Source: CAZAGT01 sp964484515 (GTDB lineage Bacteria; Desulfobacterota; DSM-4660; Desulfatiglandales; HGW-15). From it: a stretch of DNA of 9,162 nucleotides. Positions 1 to 6,470 of the stretch are shown here, in pieces. The translations under genes and the position numbers were made by a program. Positions within the stretch are counted from its first letter, which is position 1; every line of letters begins with the position of its first letter. The notes under the pieces were generated by a model. It searched no databases. It saw only the letters and a program-made list of their open reading frames with translations, and was not told where the DNA came from. The stretch covers positions 1 to 9,162 of the forward strand of contig CAZAGT010000198.1 of assembly GCA_964484515.1 (NCBI GenBank). Reading direction: 5' to 3'.

Positions 1-5
1 CGCAG

Positions 6-25
6 CCCCGAGCGAAGTCGAGGGG
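6..25. repeat. Short dyad resembling a dispersed GAGCGAAGTCGA repeat
   Basis: The 20 bases CCCCGAGCGAAGTCGAGGGG form an imperfect palindrome: CCC-CGA pairs with TCG-GGG around a GCGAAG loop, with one bulged A. From memory, very similar sequences (CCCTGAGCGAAGTCGAAGGG) recur between genes in many environmental bacterial genomes. Only one copy lies in this window, so its repetitive nature is inferred from resemblance alone. The element sits at the window edge and may extend further left. Confidence 0.3.
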
Positions 26-167
26 AATGTCGGAGGGGGCAGAACTCCCCCACAGATAAGCCATTGAAAAGACCAACCCGGGAGCCCCGGAATCCAAGAA
101 GAGATATCGCAGGCTTCCCACTCGGACTCCACAGTAATCAGATTGAAATCCGAGGATCTAGATTTCG

Positions 168-199
168 AAAATAAAAAGGCCGTGAGAAATCCCACGGCC
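168..199 (-). terminator. Intrinsic terminator, leftward (distal of a tandem pair)
   Basis: GGCCGTG at 178-184 and CACGGCC at 193-199 form a perfect 7-bp stem with an 8-base loop. On the minus strand the hairpin is followed directly by TTTTTATTTT, the classic rho-independent layout. The right flank has no T-run on the plus strand, so it should work for leftward transcription only. It lies just beyond a second terminator at 206-234. Confidence 0.8.
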
Positions 200-205
200 T
201 CCATG

Positions 206-234
206 AAAAAGACCGCAGGCCAAGAGGCCCGCGG
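206..234 (-). terminator. Intrinsic terminator, leftward (proximal of a tandem pair)
   Basis: Read leftward, CCGCGGGCC and GGCCTGCGG pair over 9 positions, including one G-U wobble, around a TCTT loop. TCTTTTT follows (plus-strand positions 206-212). This is a strong rho-independent terminator. It would end either the tsaC operon, about 350 bases after its stop codon, or a separate small RNA starting near 365. Confidence 0.7.
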
Positions 235-366
235 CCACTGCAAACTCATTCAGGTCACGATATGAGTCTGAAAGTGACCCGCAGGCCCACCGGCCAGTGC
301 CACTCCCATCCTCCCGATCTTACGCTAAGACCTGAGTCAACCATATCGTTTCCCTTCAAGGCATAA
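206..366 (-). ncRNA. Candidate small RNA ending at tandem terminators
   Basis: This is inferred from signals and matches no known family. On the minus strand a perfect TTGACA lies at 402-397, followed by a 17-base gap and a poor -10 (TAAGGA, 379-374). A transcript starting near 366 would run about 160 bases to the first terminator. Within it GGTCAC/GTGACC and ACTCAT/ATGAGT could form mutually exclusive stems, and CACTG/CAGTG could close an outer stem. No long open frame is confined to this stretch. The alternative is that it is simply the long 3' untranslated tail of the tsaC operon. The weak -10 keeps confidence low. Confidence 0.25.
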
Positions 367-585
367 CGAATATTCCTTAGAATAAACAAATCCTCTTGTC
401 AAGGTGTAATCGAAGGATCAGAGGGTCACCTTGTATGAAATTTCATGAAGGGAGATCACTAATCCCTGATCGCCCTGCGGCAAGCGGCGGCGCTGACACC
501 AGAGAAACCTTCCCATGGCTCACTGAGGCGTCCCTCTGTCCCGATCGGGGAGGGCTGAACTCCCGGCGGGTTGAGCCTGCGTCCC

Positions 586-1194
586 TCAATCTAAACAAGC
601 CCTTAGTTCTTTGGAGCTGATCATCCCCTCTCTTAGAATACGGGGGGGATCGATCGTCACGTCCACGATCGTTGATCCCCGGCCCCCTTTCGTCTTGCCC
701 CCGTCCAAGATGAAATCGAGCTTTCCGGCCAAGACGCGCGACACCTCTCCGGCACTGAGACAGCCGGGCTGTCCGGAGAGGTTGGCACTCGTCCCTGTAA
801 TCGGACCGCCTACCGTGTAGCTCAGTTTTGTCGCAAGGTGATGGGACGACAATCGGACGCCTAACCGACCGGTCCTCGCCGTCAGAAGGGGGGAGACGTC
901 GGTGGCGGCCTCAAAAACCAGGGTGAGCCCGCCTGGCCAGAACCGAGCGATGAGTTTGCGGGCGGCCGGTGTGATCTTGCCCACATACCGATCGAGGACA
1001 TCGGCGTTGGGGATAAGCACCAACACCGGCTGATCTTTCGATCTCTTCTTGATGTCGAAAAGACGACGGATAGCAGAGTCATTCGTGGCATCGACGGCCA
1101 AACCGTAAAAGGACTCTGTCGGAAAAGCAACGATCCCACCGGCGCGAATGACCTGTGCCGCGCGCATCACGTCCGGTCGGGCGGTCCCTCCCAT
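586..1194 (-). CDS. tsaC: Threonylcarbamoyl-AMP synthase, Sua5/YrdC/YciO family
   Basis: This 202-residue enzyme makes threonylcarbamoyl-AMP from threonine, bicarbonate and ATP, the first step of the t6A modification at position 37 of ANN-decoding tRNAs, in the cytoplasm. The sequence is a single YrdC domain. Visible motifs are PTESFYGL (25-32), the basic KKRSKDQP stretch (49-56), RFWPGGLT (84-91), GTSANLSG (134-141), STIVDVT (174-180) and ILREG (187-190). Length fits the short TsaC form, which lacks the extra C-terminal Sua5 domain. I chose the ATG at 1194 because AAGGG (minus strand, 1208-1204) sits 9 bases upstream. A longer reading from a TTG at 1242 would overlap purE by 20 bases and adds an unconserved-looking tail. 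It follows purE by 28 bases, so it is probably co-transcribed. YciO-type paralogues share these motifs, so the exact paralogue is slightly uncertain. Confidence 0.92.
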   Translation of the reverse strand: MGGTARPDVMRAAQVIRAGGIVAFPTESFYGLAVDATNDSAIRRLFDIKKRSKDQPVLVLIPNADVLDRYVGKITPAARKLIARFWPGGLTLVFEAATDVSPLLTARTGRLGVRLSSHHLATKLSYTVGGPITGTSANLSGQPGCLSAGEVSRVLAGKLDFILDGGKTKGGRGSTIVDVTIDPPRILREGMISSKELRACLD

Positions 1195-1222
1195 TGCAGT
1201 ACACCCTTGTTGATCAGGGGTT

Positions 1223-1711
1223 TCACTTCTGCGTTGTCTCAAGTATCGCCTTTCTCATATCTTCGCGATACGTCCGCAATCGCTCGGCCACGGCGGGAGA
1301 TTTGAGCGCCAGGATCTGGGCCGCCAGGACGGCGGCGTTCTTCGCTCCCCCTTTGCCCAACGATACCGTGGCCACCGGAATGCCCGGGGGCATCTGGACC
1401 GTTGACAGCAAGGCATCAAGCCCCTTAAGCGGAGAGGAATCGATCGGGACGCCGATAACGGGCAAGATCGTGTGGGCGGCCATGAATCCGGCCAGGTGGG
1501 CGGCCCAACCAGCACCGGCAATGATCACTTCGATTCCACGCTCCGCTGCCGAATCCGCATATTGTTTACTCTCATTGGGTGTGCGGTGCGCCGAAAGGAC
1601 CTTCACCTCATATTCTATTCCAAGCTGCTTAAGGGTATCCGCACAGGCTTGCATGACCTCCGCATCGGAGGAGCTTCCCATGACCACGCCGATCAATGGT
1701 CTTGTAGACAT
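1223..1711 (-). CDS. purE: N5-carboxyaminoimidazole ribonucleotide mutase PurE
   Basis: PurE catalyses the carboxyaminoimidazole ribonucleotide step of de novo purine synthesis in the cytoplasm. The 162-residue length is normal for a single-domain class I PurE. Motifs in order are GSSSD (12-16), SAHRTP (40-45, with the catalytic His), GAGWAAHLAG (66-75), GVPID (87-91) and the GKGGAKNAAVLAA helix (119-131). The third motif ends HLAG where E. coli has HLPG, a tolerated family variant as far as I recall. The ATG at 1711 has GAGG 7 bases upstream (minus strand, 1722-1719). It lies 60 bases after the DUF3786 gene and 28 bases before tsaC on the same strand, consistent with one operon. No purK is visible, so whether it acts on N5-CAIR (class I) or directly on AIR plus CO2 cannot be settled from context. 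The motifs and length favour class I. Confidence 0.96.
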   Translation of the reverse strand: MSTRPLIGVVMGSSSDAEVMQACADTLKQLGIEYEVKVLSAHRTPNESKQYADSAAERGIEVIIAGAGWAAHLAGFMAAHTILPVIGVPIDSSPLKGLDALLSTVQMPPGIPVATVSLGKGGAKNAAVLAAQILALKSPAVAERLRTYREDMRKAILETTQK

Positions 1712-1771
1712 GTGAGGACCTCATTCCATCAGGATTCACAAAATCTTGCTTTGCCCGCGACGATCGAGACC

Positions 1772-2419
1772 TCAGGCACGGCTGCCTTTAGACATGCCGA
1801 CGAGAGGATAGACAACCATCCCCGCAAGCCATGCAATATCCTCGGCCGAGAGAATGGAGGAGATGCTTCGATCAAAGAGGATGTTTCCCTCCGGGAGGAA
1901 TTCCTCGTCCCCTCGCCAGAGAACAAGGGCGAGAGGGACGAGCGGTAGGGGATGGACGATCACTGAATAGTCGCCTTGATCGAACGGCCCTGCTTCGTAC
2001 TCCGATTTCGCCAGCTCAACCAGCCGCTCCGGTTTCTCCCCGAAAGCCTTTACAAGTGGGTTCTTGGCCCTCTTCAGGAAGGCATCCAGGTAGAATCTGC
2101 CGTTCGGCACTTCTCGATACGCGATCCAATCGCCCGTCATCCTGACGCCGCTCGATCTCCAAGTCCCGAGGAGGTAGTGCAAGATCAAGATCTGTTGCTG
2201 GAGGGGCAGACTATCGCTGTTTTCCTCTGTCCGGATCTCCAGCCCCGGCAACGGGATACTGACCGGACGTCCCAGGAACCGGAGCGACAAAGATGGGTTT
2301 CCCTCTTTACCCCTTTGGATCGCGGTCCCGCTGAAACCGGCTAGGAGATCAGGATTCTTGCCTTCTAGCTCCTTCCTGCCGAGTTCGAGGGCCTGTTCGA
2401 AATCGTCTATCCTTGCCAT
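1772..2419 (-). CDS. DUF3786 family protein, function unknown
   Basis: This 215-residue soluble protein has no signal peptide or membrane helix. I recognise the DUF3786 pattern: LQQQILILHYLLG near residue 75, a WIAYREVPNGRFYLDAF block, then HPLPLVPLALVLWRGDEEFLP and ILFDRSISSILSAEDIAWLA towards the C terminus. From memory the family occurs in anaerobes such as Desulfobacterota, Nitrospirota and Clostridia, sometimes with corrinoid or CO-dehydrogenase genes. Its biochemical role is not established and I assign none. It starts with ATG at 2419 with only a weak ribosome site (GAGAAAG). It is the first gene of a leftward run with purE and tsaC. Upstream, a TATATA box at 2493-2498 could be a -10 element, but no good -35 accompanies it. 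Confidence 0.85.
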   Translation of the reverse strand: MARIDDFEQALELGRKELEGKNPDLLAGFSGTAIQRGKEGNPSLSLRFLGRPVSIPLPGLEIRTEENSDSLPLQQQILILHYLLGTWRSSGVRMTGDWIAYREVPNGRFYLDAFLKRAKNPLVKAFGEKPERLVELAKSEYEAGPFDQGDYSVIVHPLPLVPLALVLWRGDEEFLPEGNILFDRSISSILSAEDIAWLAGMVVYPLVGMSKGSRA

Positions 2420-2556
2420 TTTCGCTTTCTCGCGGTCTTCTCACCCGCCGAGTGTGAAACCACCCTTGCCTTTCCCATGATGTCACGTAACCTATATAAG
2501 TCGTTAAAGATCTTTGCATTCCCCTGAATACCGCCGACTCGTTGGGACTTCCCTGA

Positions 2557-2585
2557 TTGTGACAGGGGTCATTCGGGGTTATAAT
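2557..2585 (+). promoter_or_regulatory. Sigma-70-type promoter for the Smr gene
   Basis: A perfect TATAAT -10 at 2580-2585 sits 17 bases after TTGTGA (2557-2562), which matches four of six positions of the TTGACA consensus. Transcription would begin near 2592, leaving a leader of about 58 bases before the ATG at 2650. It lies in the 230-base gap between the divergent DUF3786 and Smr genes. Confidence 0.65.
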
Positions 2586-2649
2586 GAATGTAGGCTGAAA
2601 AATTCAAGCGCTAAAACCAATATCCCTCATCCCGCCGCAGACGACAGCC

Positions 2650-3312
2650 ATGGAAAAGAAATTGGACCTCTTCAACCCGGCCTTCAAAGATCTCAAACAG
2701 AGGATTGAAAACCGGCCCCAAAAGAGCGATGAACCAGACCCGAGTCTCTCTGCCTCCGTGGATGCGGATACCGAGGAGCAGACCCAATTTGAGAAGGCCA
2801 TGTCGGATGTCACCCCGTTGGCCGATGGCAAACCAAGGATTACGCGTGCTCAGGGACCCAACGCCCGTCCTGCCCATCCGGCGCCGAATGACGAAAAGGA
2901 GGGCCTAGCTCGACTCAGGCATCTTGTTGAGGGCTCGGTCGAAATGGACTTCACTTTCAGCGATGAATATATGGAGGGAGCTGTGAAGGGGCTTCATCAT
3001 CGGCTCCTGAAACGATTGAAGAAAGGCCAGGTCCCGGTGCAGGACCACATCGACCTTCATGGCCTGACTAGACAGGAAGCCGAAGAAGAGGTGAAGGACT
3101 TTCTCGTGCGCAGCCACCGAAACGGTCTGCGGTGCGTGCTGGTCGTCCATGGCCGTGGCCTCAACTCTCCGGACAGTTTTCCAATCCTCAAAGAAAACAT
3201 GCCCCTGTGGCTGAATCGTGGTCCGCTGAAAAGGATCGTCCTCGCTTTTGCCACGGCAAGGCCTTACGACGGCGGGACCGGGGCGGTTTACGTATTGCTG
3301 CGTCGACGCTAG
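2650..3312 (+). CDS. Stand-alone Smr (small MutS-related) domain protein
   Basis: This 220-residue cytoplasmic protein has a charged, probably flexible N-terminal half and a C-terminal Smr domain (about 133-219). Visible Smr hallmarks are DLHG (135-138), HGRG (167-170) and the closing GGTGAVYVLL (208-217). The preceding block, EYMEGAVKGLHHRLLKRLKK, is typical of bacterial stand-alone Smr proteins of the YdaL/SmrA/SmrB kind. There is no MutS ATPase or clamp region, so it is not MutS2. Known relatives include nucleases acting on DNA, or on mRNA at collided ribosomes (SmrB). Which activity applies here is unknown. ATG 2650 is the first start after an in-frame stop at 2596. It has no clear Shine-Dalgarno sequence. 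The gene appears to be transcribed alone from the promoter at 2557-2585. Confidence 0.9.
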   Translation: MEKKLDLFNPAFKDLKQRIENRPQKSDEPDPSLSASVDADTEEQTQFEKAMSDVTPLADGKPRITRAQGPNARPAHPAPNDEKEGLARLRHLVEGSVEMDFTFSDEYMEGAVKGLHHRLLKRLKKGQVPVQDHIDLHGLTRQEAEEEVKDFLVRSHRNGLRCVLVVHGRGLNSPDSFPILKENMPLWLNRGPLKRIVLAFATARPYDGGTGAVYVLLRRR

Positions 3313-3455
3313 CGAGTTTCCATCCAGAAAGGCCCCCTCCGGCTGAGCAAATCCAAGATTAAGACGCATTTCTTCCCCTCCTGCGGCTTGAATCGATCTT
3401 CTCTTCGGTTTAGGAACGGGGAGCAGTCTCCCAATAGTCATCCTTTAAAAATTGT

Positions 3456-3485
3456 TTGACAAAGACTCGGTATCTTAAATATGAT
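3456..3485 (+). promoter_or_regulatory. Strong sigma-70-type promoter of the oxidoreductase-TRAP operon
   Basis: A perfect TTGACA at 3456-3461 is followed after 18 bases by TATGAT (3480-3485), five of six matches to TATAAT. Transcription would start near 3492, giving a leader of about 140 bases before the ATG at 3635. The -10 lies entirely inside the left arm of the inverted repeat at 3472-3509, so a protein bound there should block RNA polymerase. Confidence 0.7.
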
Positions 3486-3509
3486 TCCATTTTGGATCAT
3501 ATTTAAGAT
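3472..3509. promoter_or_regulatory. Perfect 14-bp inverted repeat over the -10 box: probable operator
   Basis: ATCTTAAATATGAT (3472-3485) is repeated exactly in inverted form as ATCATATTTAAGAT (3496-3509), with a 10-base spacer. The left arm contains the -10 and the spacer covers the expected start site, the classic place for a repressor site. No T-run follows, so a terminator is unlikely. No regulator gene lies in the window, so the binding protein is unknown. Confidence 0.65.
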
Positions 3510-3516
3510 TATAAAT

Positions 3517-3548
3517 ACGATCATATTCGCTCGTGCGATGATGATCGT
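3517..3548. promoter_or_regulatory. Second dyad downstream of the start site (operator or leader hairpin)
   Basis: ACGATCAT (3517-3524) pairs with ATGATCGT (3541-3548). After a 2-base mismatch on each side, TCGC (3527-3530) pairs with GCGA (3535-3538) around a TCGT loop, so 12 of 14 positions pair. The 9-mer GATCATATT at 3519-3527 also occurs at 3495-3503 in the first dyad. The same half-site may therefore be used in both, as expected for cooperative binding. Being within the predicted transcript, it could instead act as a leader RNA hairpin. Confidence 0.5.
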
Positions 3549-3634
3549 GCCAAGTTCGGGCTTTTGTAGATCCCTGAGAAAAGATGCGATTTGGGGCTAA
3601 CTAGAAAAAAAATAAAGAAATCAAGGGCTAAGGC

Positions 3635-5116
3635 ATGCGCGAAACAGACGTCTTGATCGTGGGAGCCGGAATCTCCGGCACGAGCCTCGCCAGAGAACTG
3701 TCCAAGTACGACGTTCGGGTCACCGTCATAGAAAAGGAAGCAGATGTCAGCATGGGCGTCAGCAAGACCGCCGGCTCGTTAATCTATATGGGTTTGTTCC
3801 AGGCCCTTTCGCTGGTCATCAAGGACCTCGGACACGGGGCTGACTTGGAGGCGGAGACCAAAAACGAAAGGATGCGGCTGCTTTGGGAAGGGTTTTCCGT
3901 ATTCGATCAACTGGCCCACGACCTGGACATTCAGCACAAACATCTGGGACTGCTGATTATTGCTCGAAATGATTCTGAGCTCGAAAAACTAAAAACTCTC
4001 GAGCATTTGTCTCAATTTGTACCGGGAGGGACCATCCGATGGGTGGATCGCGACGACCTGTTTGCCATGGAGCCGAACCTGACCCCTGATGCGGTTGCCG
4101 GCCTTTATGATTCAACCGGGACGATATCCATCTTTGGGCCGGAATATGTCTATGCGGTTTACGAAAACGCTTGTGCCAACGGCGCAGAGGTATTGCTACA
4201 GACGGCGTGCCGGGGGATTGAAAAGAAGAACGGATATCACCTGGTCGAGACGAGCCGCGGGCCGATCAAGGCCCGGTTTGTCGCCAATTGTGCCGGCAAA
4301 TATGCCGATCAGGTGGCCGACATGGCGAAGGCCCGCTCCGGGTGGAATCTCCTCTTTTATCGCAGTCAGGCACTGCTGCTGGATAGGAAACTTGAAGGGA
4401 CGATCACAAACATTGTCGGCGTTCCACCGGACGCCGGGAAGATCGATTTCCTTTACCCGCTGGGAGAAGGAAATATCCATGTCTACGGCGGATATTATGA
4501 TTTAATCAAAGAGCGAGAGTTTACGGAGACCACCCACGAGAACTTCAACGATGCGATCCGGCGCATGAAACAGCTAGTGCCTGTACTGTCTGAGGAGGAT
4601 ATCATTACGTCCTACGTTGGCGTAAGAATTTTCAACGACAAGGAATACGAAGAAAATCTCATCGAATATTCTCCAATAAACGACCATTTCATAAATGTTC
4701 TGGTCAGGATGCCCGGTTTTACACCTTCTCCCAAGATTGCGGAAAAAGTTGTTGGCATGATGGCAGACAAAGGACTCGAATTGAATGCGAAGAGCAACTT
4801 TATCCGTTATCGAGACGGGATACCGCGTTTCAGATTTCTCTCGGATAAAAAACGCAATGAACTGATAAGAGCGGACGAAAGCTACGGTCGTGTCGTCTGT
4901 CGTTGTGAAACCGTCACCGAGGGAGAAATCATTGAAGCCATCAGGAGAGGTGCCGAGACCCTGCAAGGCGTCATGTTCCGAACGCGGGCAGGCATGGGCA
5001 GATGCCAGAGGAATTGGTGTGGCCCAAAACTGATGAGCATTTTGGCGAGGGAACTCGCGGTTTCGAATAAGGCTCTGAGCTTTAAGGGACCGGGTTATTC
5101 ACTACTCACAGGATAA
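3635..5116 (+). CDS. GlpA/LhgO-like FAD oxidoreductase with C-terminal BFD-type [2Fe-2S] domain
   Basis: This 493-residue flavoprotein of the DAO/GlpA family probably oxidises a hydroxy acid, polyol phosphate or amino acid. The N terminus has the dinucleotide-binding motif GAGISG (10-15), with Glu33 ending the second strand, where it should bind the FAD ribose. The DAO domain runs to about residue 385. A linker with PRFRFLSDKKRNELI leads to a BFD-like domain with Cys422, Cys424, Cys457 and Cys462 (CxC, 32 residues, CxxxxC), expected to hold a [2Fe-2S] cluster. This layout matches the GlpA subunit of anaerobic glycerol-3-phosphate dehydrogenase and its many uncharacterised relatives. There is no signal peptide, so it should be cytoplasmic or peripheral. 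ATG 3635 has AAGGG 7 bases upstream. It is the first gene of the operon, 25 bases before dctP. Glycerol 3-phosphate itself is not a typical TRAP substrate, so another substrate is likely. The L-2-hydroxyglutarate oxidase group is also related. Confidence 0.85.
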   Translation: MRETDVLIVGAGISGTSLARELSKYDVRVTVIEKEADVSMGVSKTAGSLIYMGLFQALSLVIKDLGHGADLEAETKNERMRLLWEGFSVFDQLAHDLDIQHKHLGLLIIARNDSELEKLKTLEHLSQFVPGGTIRWVDRDDLFAMEPNLTPDAVAGLYDSTGTISIFGPEYVYAVYENACANGAEVLLQTACRGIEKKNGYHLVETSRGPIKARFVANCAGKYADQVADMAKARSGWNLLFYRSQALLLDRKLEGTITNIVGVPPDAGKIDFLYPLGEGNIHVYGGYYDLIKEREFTETTHENFNDAIRRMKQLVPVLSEEDIITSYVGVRIFNDKEYEENLIEYSPINDHFINVLVRMPGFTPSPKIAEKVVGMMADKGLELNAKSNFIRYRDGIPRFRFLSDKKRNELIRADESYGRVVCRCETVTEGEIIEAIRRGAETLQGVMFRTRAGMGRCQRNWCGPKLMSILARELAVSNKALSFKGPGYSLLTG

Positions 5117-5141
5117 TGGGAATGAGAAAAGGAGATGTCGC

Positions 5142-6209
5142 ATGAAACCGATCAAAGTCTTGACCCTTGTTGGTGTATTCTCATCGTTCTTGTTGAGCAT
5201 ACTCAACAGTACGGCATTAGCACGCCCGACAATCTTGAAATTTTCAAGCCCGTATGCCGAATCCAATCCAATGACAACTTCGATGCAGTGGTTTGGAAAA
5301 GAATTAGAGAAACGCACGGACGGAAAGTATCAGGTGAAGTTTTTTTTCTCGGGAACCATGGGTAAAGCAGCGGATATACCGGACCTGTGCAAGAATGGAG
5401 TGGTTGATTTCATTTTCAGCGGCTTAGGTTATACGCCTCATATCTTCAAGCTGAGCCGAGGATTCGAATTGATGTACGTGACGGAAAATCCTCATGCCAA
5501 CGGGGCGGCATTCTGGGATATGTATCAGCATTACGCGCCGCTGAAAGAGGAATGGAATAAGGCCGGCTTGATGGTCGTCTTCCCCGCCGGGGTGGATATC
5601 ATGGCGGCACAGAGTAAGATGCCCATCCAACATTGTGAGGACGTCAAAGGTAAGAAATTTCGTAGCTACGCCGCCGTTGCCGACATGATTAGAATTTGGG
5701 GCGGATCACCCATTGCGTTGTCCTACTCTGAAATTTATGACGCGCTGAATAGAGGTGTGATCCAGGGAGCCTTTGGGATTCCGACCGTGAATATCTACGC
5801 CTCGACATTTTGGGAGGTTGCCCCTTACGTCTTCAATACCGGCGTCGGGATATACGCGGTGACCTATTTCGCGATGTCCCAGAGGACCTACAATCGGTTT
5901 CCCGATGATGTAAAAGTGATCGTCGACAATCTAAGGCAAGAGGGGATGAAACGCCACCGCGAATGGATGGTGAAAAAGGAGAAAGAAGTATTTGAACAAA
6001 TAAGACAGCAAAATTCGATAAAGGTCATTAATTGGACTCCGGAAGCAAGAGCCAAAGCAAAAGGACTTGCTGTCCCCAAGATTTGGGAGACTTGGCTGCA
6101 AGAAATGAGGAAGGCTGGCCTGCCCGGCCAGGAATTTCTGGCGAAATATAAAGAACTGGTCGAAAAATATGAAAAGGAATGGCCCTACAAGGATCCATAT
6201 GACTACTAG
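5142..6209 (+). CDS. dctP: TRAP transporter substrate-binding protein, DctP family
   Basis: This 355-residue periplasmic receptor captures a solute, usually an organic acid anion, and delivers it to the DctQM permease. Residues 1-27 form a Sec signal peptide: Lys near the start, a hydrophobic core, and an ALA cleavage site before Arg28. The mature part shows family features: the GTMGKAADIPDLCKNGVVDF block (71-90), VKGKKFRSY with Arg174 at the position that normally salt-bridges the substrate carboxylate, and EIYDALNRGVIQG (197-209). The last motif usually ends DG, so Gln208 is a mild departure. The C terminus is a long charged helix ending in aromatic and acidic residues. ATG 5142 is preceded by AAGGAGAT (5129-5136), a strong ribosome site. 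It follows the flavoprotein gene by 25 bases. The substrate is unknown; Arg174 favours a carboxylate. Confidence 0.93.
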   Translation: MKPIKVLTLVGVFSSFLLSILNSTALARPTILKFSSPYAESNPMTTSMQWFGKELEKRTDGKYQVKFFFSGTMGKAADIPDLCKNGVVDFIFSGLGYTPHIFKLSRGFELMYVTENPHANGAAFWDMYQHYAPLKEEWNKAGLMVVFPAGVDIMAAQSKMPIQHCEDVKGKKFRSYAAVADMIRIWGGSPIALSYSEIYDALNRGVIQGAFGIPTVNIYASTFWEVAPYVFNTGVGIYAVTYFAMSQRTYNRFPDDVKVIVDNLRQEGMKRHREWMVKKEKEVFEQIRQQNSIKVINWTPEARAKAKGLAVPKIWETWLQEMRKAGLPGQEFLAKYKELVEKYEKEWPYKDPYDY

Positions 6210-6470
6210 GCTCAGCTCAAACCGTCATGGAGCTAAACCTTGATCGCGCGGCGCTTCATCGTCATCCCCCATTCCACCATGGCGTTCGATTCATCCCGGG
6301 CGCCGGTGTACACCGAAAGAAGAGATCAATACATCAAAAGGGCCGAGCCCAGCACCTTGACGAGGAAAAGGCCAATGGTGATGAACGTTGAGCCTTTATC
6401 CTTTGGTCGGGCTTTGAAAGAGACGGATTTGCCCGGTGCTGGCGGTGTTTGAGTCAACCCAGGGGGCGTA
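6210..6470. other. Unusually long dctP-dctQ gap
   Basis: TRAP genes are normally tightly packed, but here 261 bases separate dctP from dctQ. A rightward 70-codon frame from TTG 6240 to 6452 has no ribosome site and no recognisable features. The leftward strand looks more protein-like (see the entry at 6233-6487). No clear rightward terminator or promoter is present, so readthrough from dctP into dctQ is plausible. The right end holds the dctQ ribosome site AGGGGG (6461-6466). Confidence 0.5.

Larger units (their letters stand above)
1..585. other. Gene-poor intergenic region rich in inverted repeats
   Basis: No convincing protein gene lies here. The two longest open frames look like chance. 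One is a 74-codon rightward frame from 396 to 620 that runs into the 3' end of tsaC. The other is a leftward frame from 249 to the window edge that crosses two terminators. Visible structures are: GGGGG/CCCCC at 35-39/47-51; two leftward terminators at 168-234; GGTCAC/GTGACC at 253-258/275-280, competing with ACTCAT/ATGAGT around 245-267; TATTC-CTTA-GAATA at 371-384; CAAGGTG/CACCTTG at 400-406/427-433; the perfect palindrome ATGAAATTTCAT at 435-446; and a GC-rich hairpin at 532-554 built from CCCTC/GAGGG and CCC-GATC-GGG. The 9-mer GCGTCCCTC occurs twice, at 528-536 and 579-587, the second overlapping the tsaC stop. Confidence 0.6.
3313..3634 (+). other. Regulatory region between the Smr gene and the catabolic operon
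   Basis: This 322-base gap holds no convincing gene. A 178-codon leftward frame (2905-3441) covers it but mostly lies antisense to the Smr gene. The left part has one weak hairpin (GGGAG-CAGT-CTCCC, 3419-3432, followed by AATAGTCATCCTTT), which could be a poor terminator for the Smr transcript. From about 3440 the DNA becomes AT-rich and carries a strong rightward promoter, two dyads and, just before the next gene, an A-rich stretch with the ribosome site AAGGG at 3623-3627. Confidence 0.6.

Noticed and set aside
1..249. Leftward open frame of 83 codons from ATG 249 to the window edge
   Set aside because: It would have to be transcribed through two intrinsic terminators, and its composition (Pro, Trp and Ser-rich) looks like chance.
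532..554. GC-rich hairpin after tsaC as an intrinsic terminator
   Set aside because: The stem is stable but no T-run follows on either strand.
396..620. Rightward 74-codon open frame
   Set aside because: No ribosome site or recognisable domain; its end lies antisense to the tsaC 3' end and it spans several hairpins.
1155..1715. Rightward 186-codon frame antisense to purE
   Set aside because: Shadow of purE, whose motifs are unambiguous on the other strand.
1472..2344. Rightward frames of 104-158 codons over purE and DUF3786
   Set aside because: Antisense to well-supported genes, with no family features.
3419..3432. Hairpin GGGAG-CAGT-CTCCC as terminator of the Smr gene
   Set aside because: Only a 5-bp stem and no proper T-run after it; at most a weak terminator.
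2905..3441. Leftward 178-codon frame
   Set aside because: Mostly antisense to the Smr gene. Its non-overlapping part lacks any domain, and it has no promoter of its own.
6240..6452. Rightward 70-codon frame between dctP and dctQ
   Set aside because: TTG start without a ribosome site, no hydrophobic or domain pattern; the opposite strand is more protein-like.
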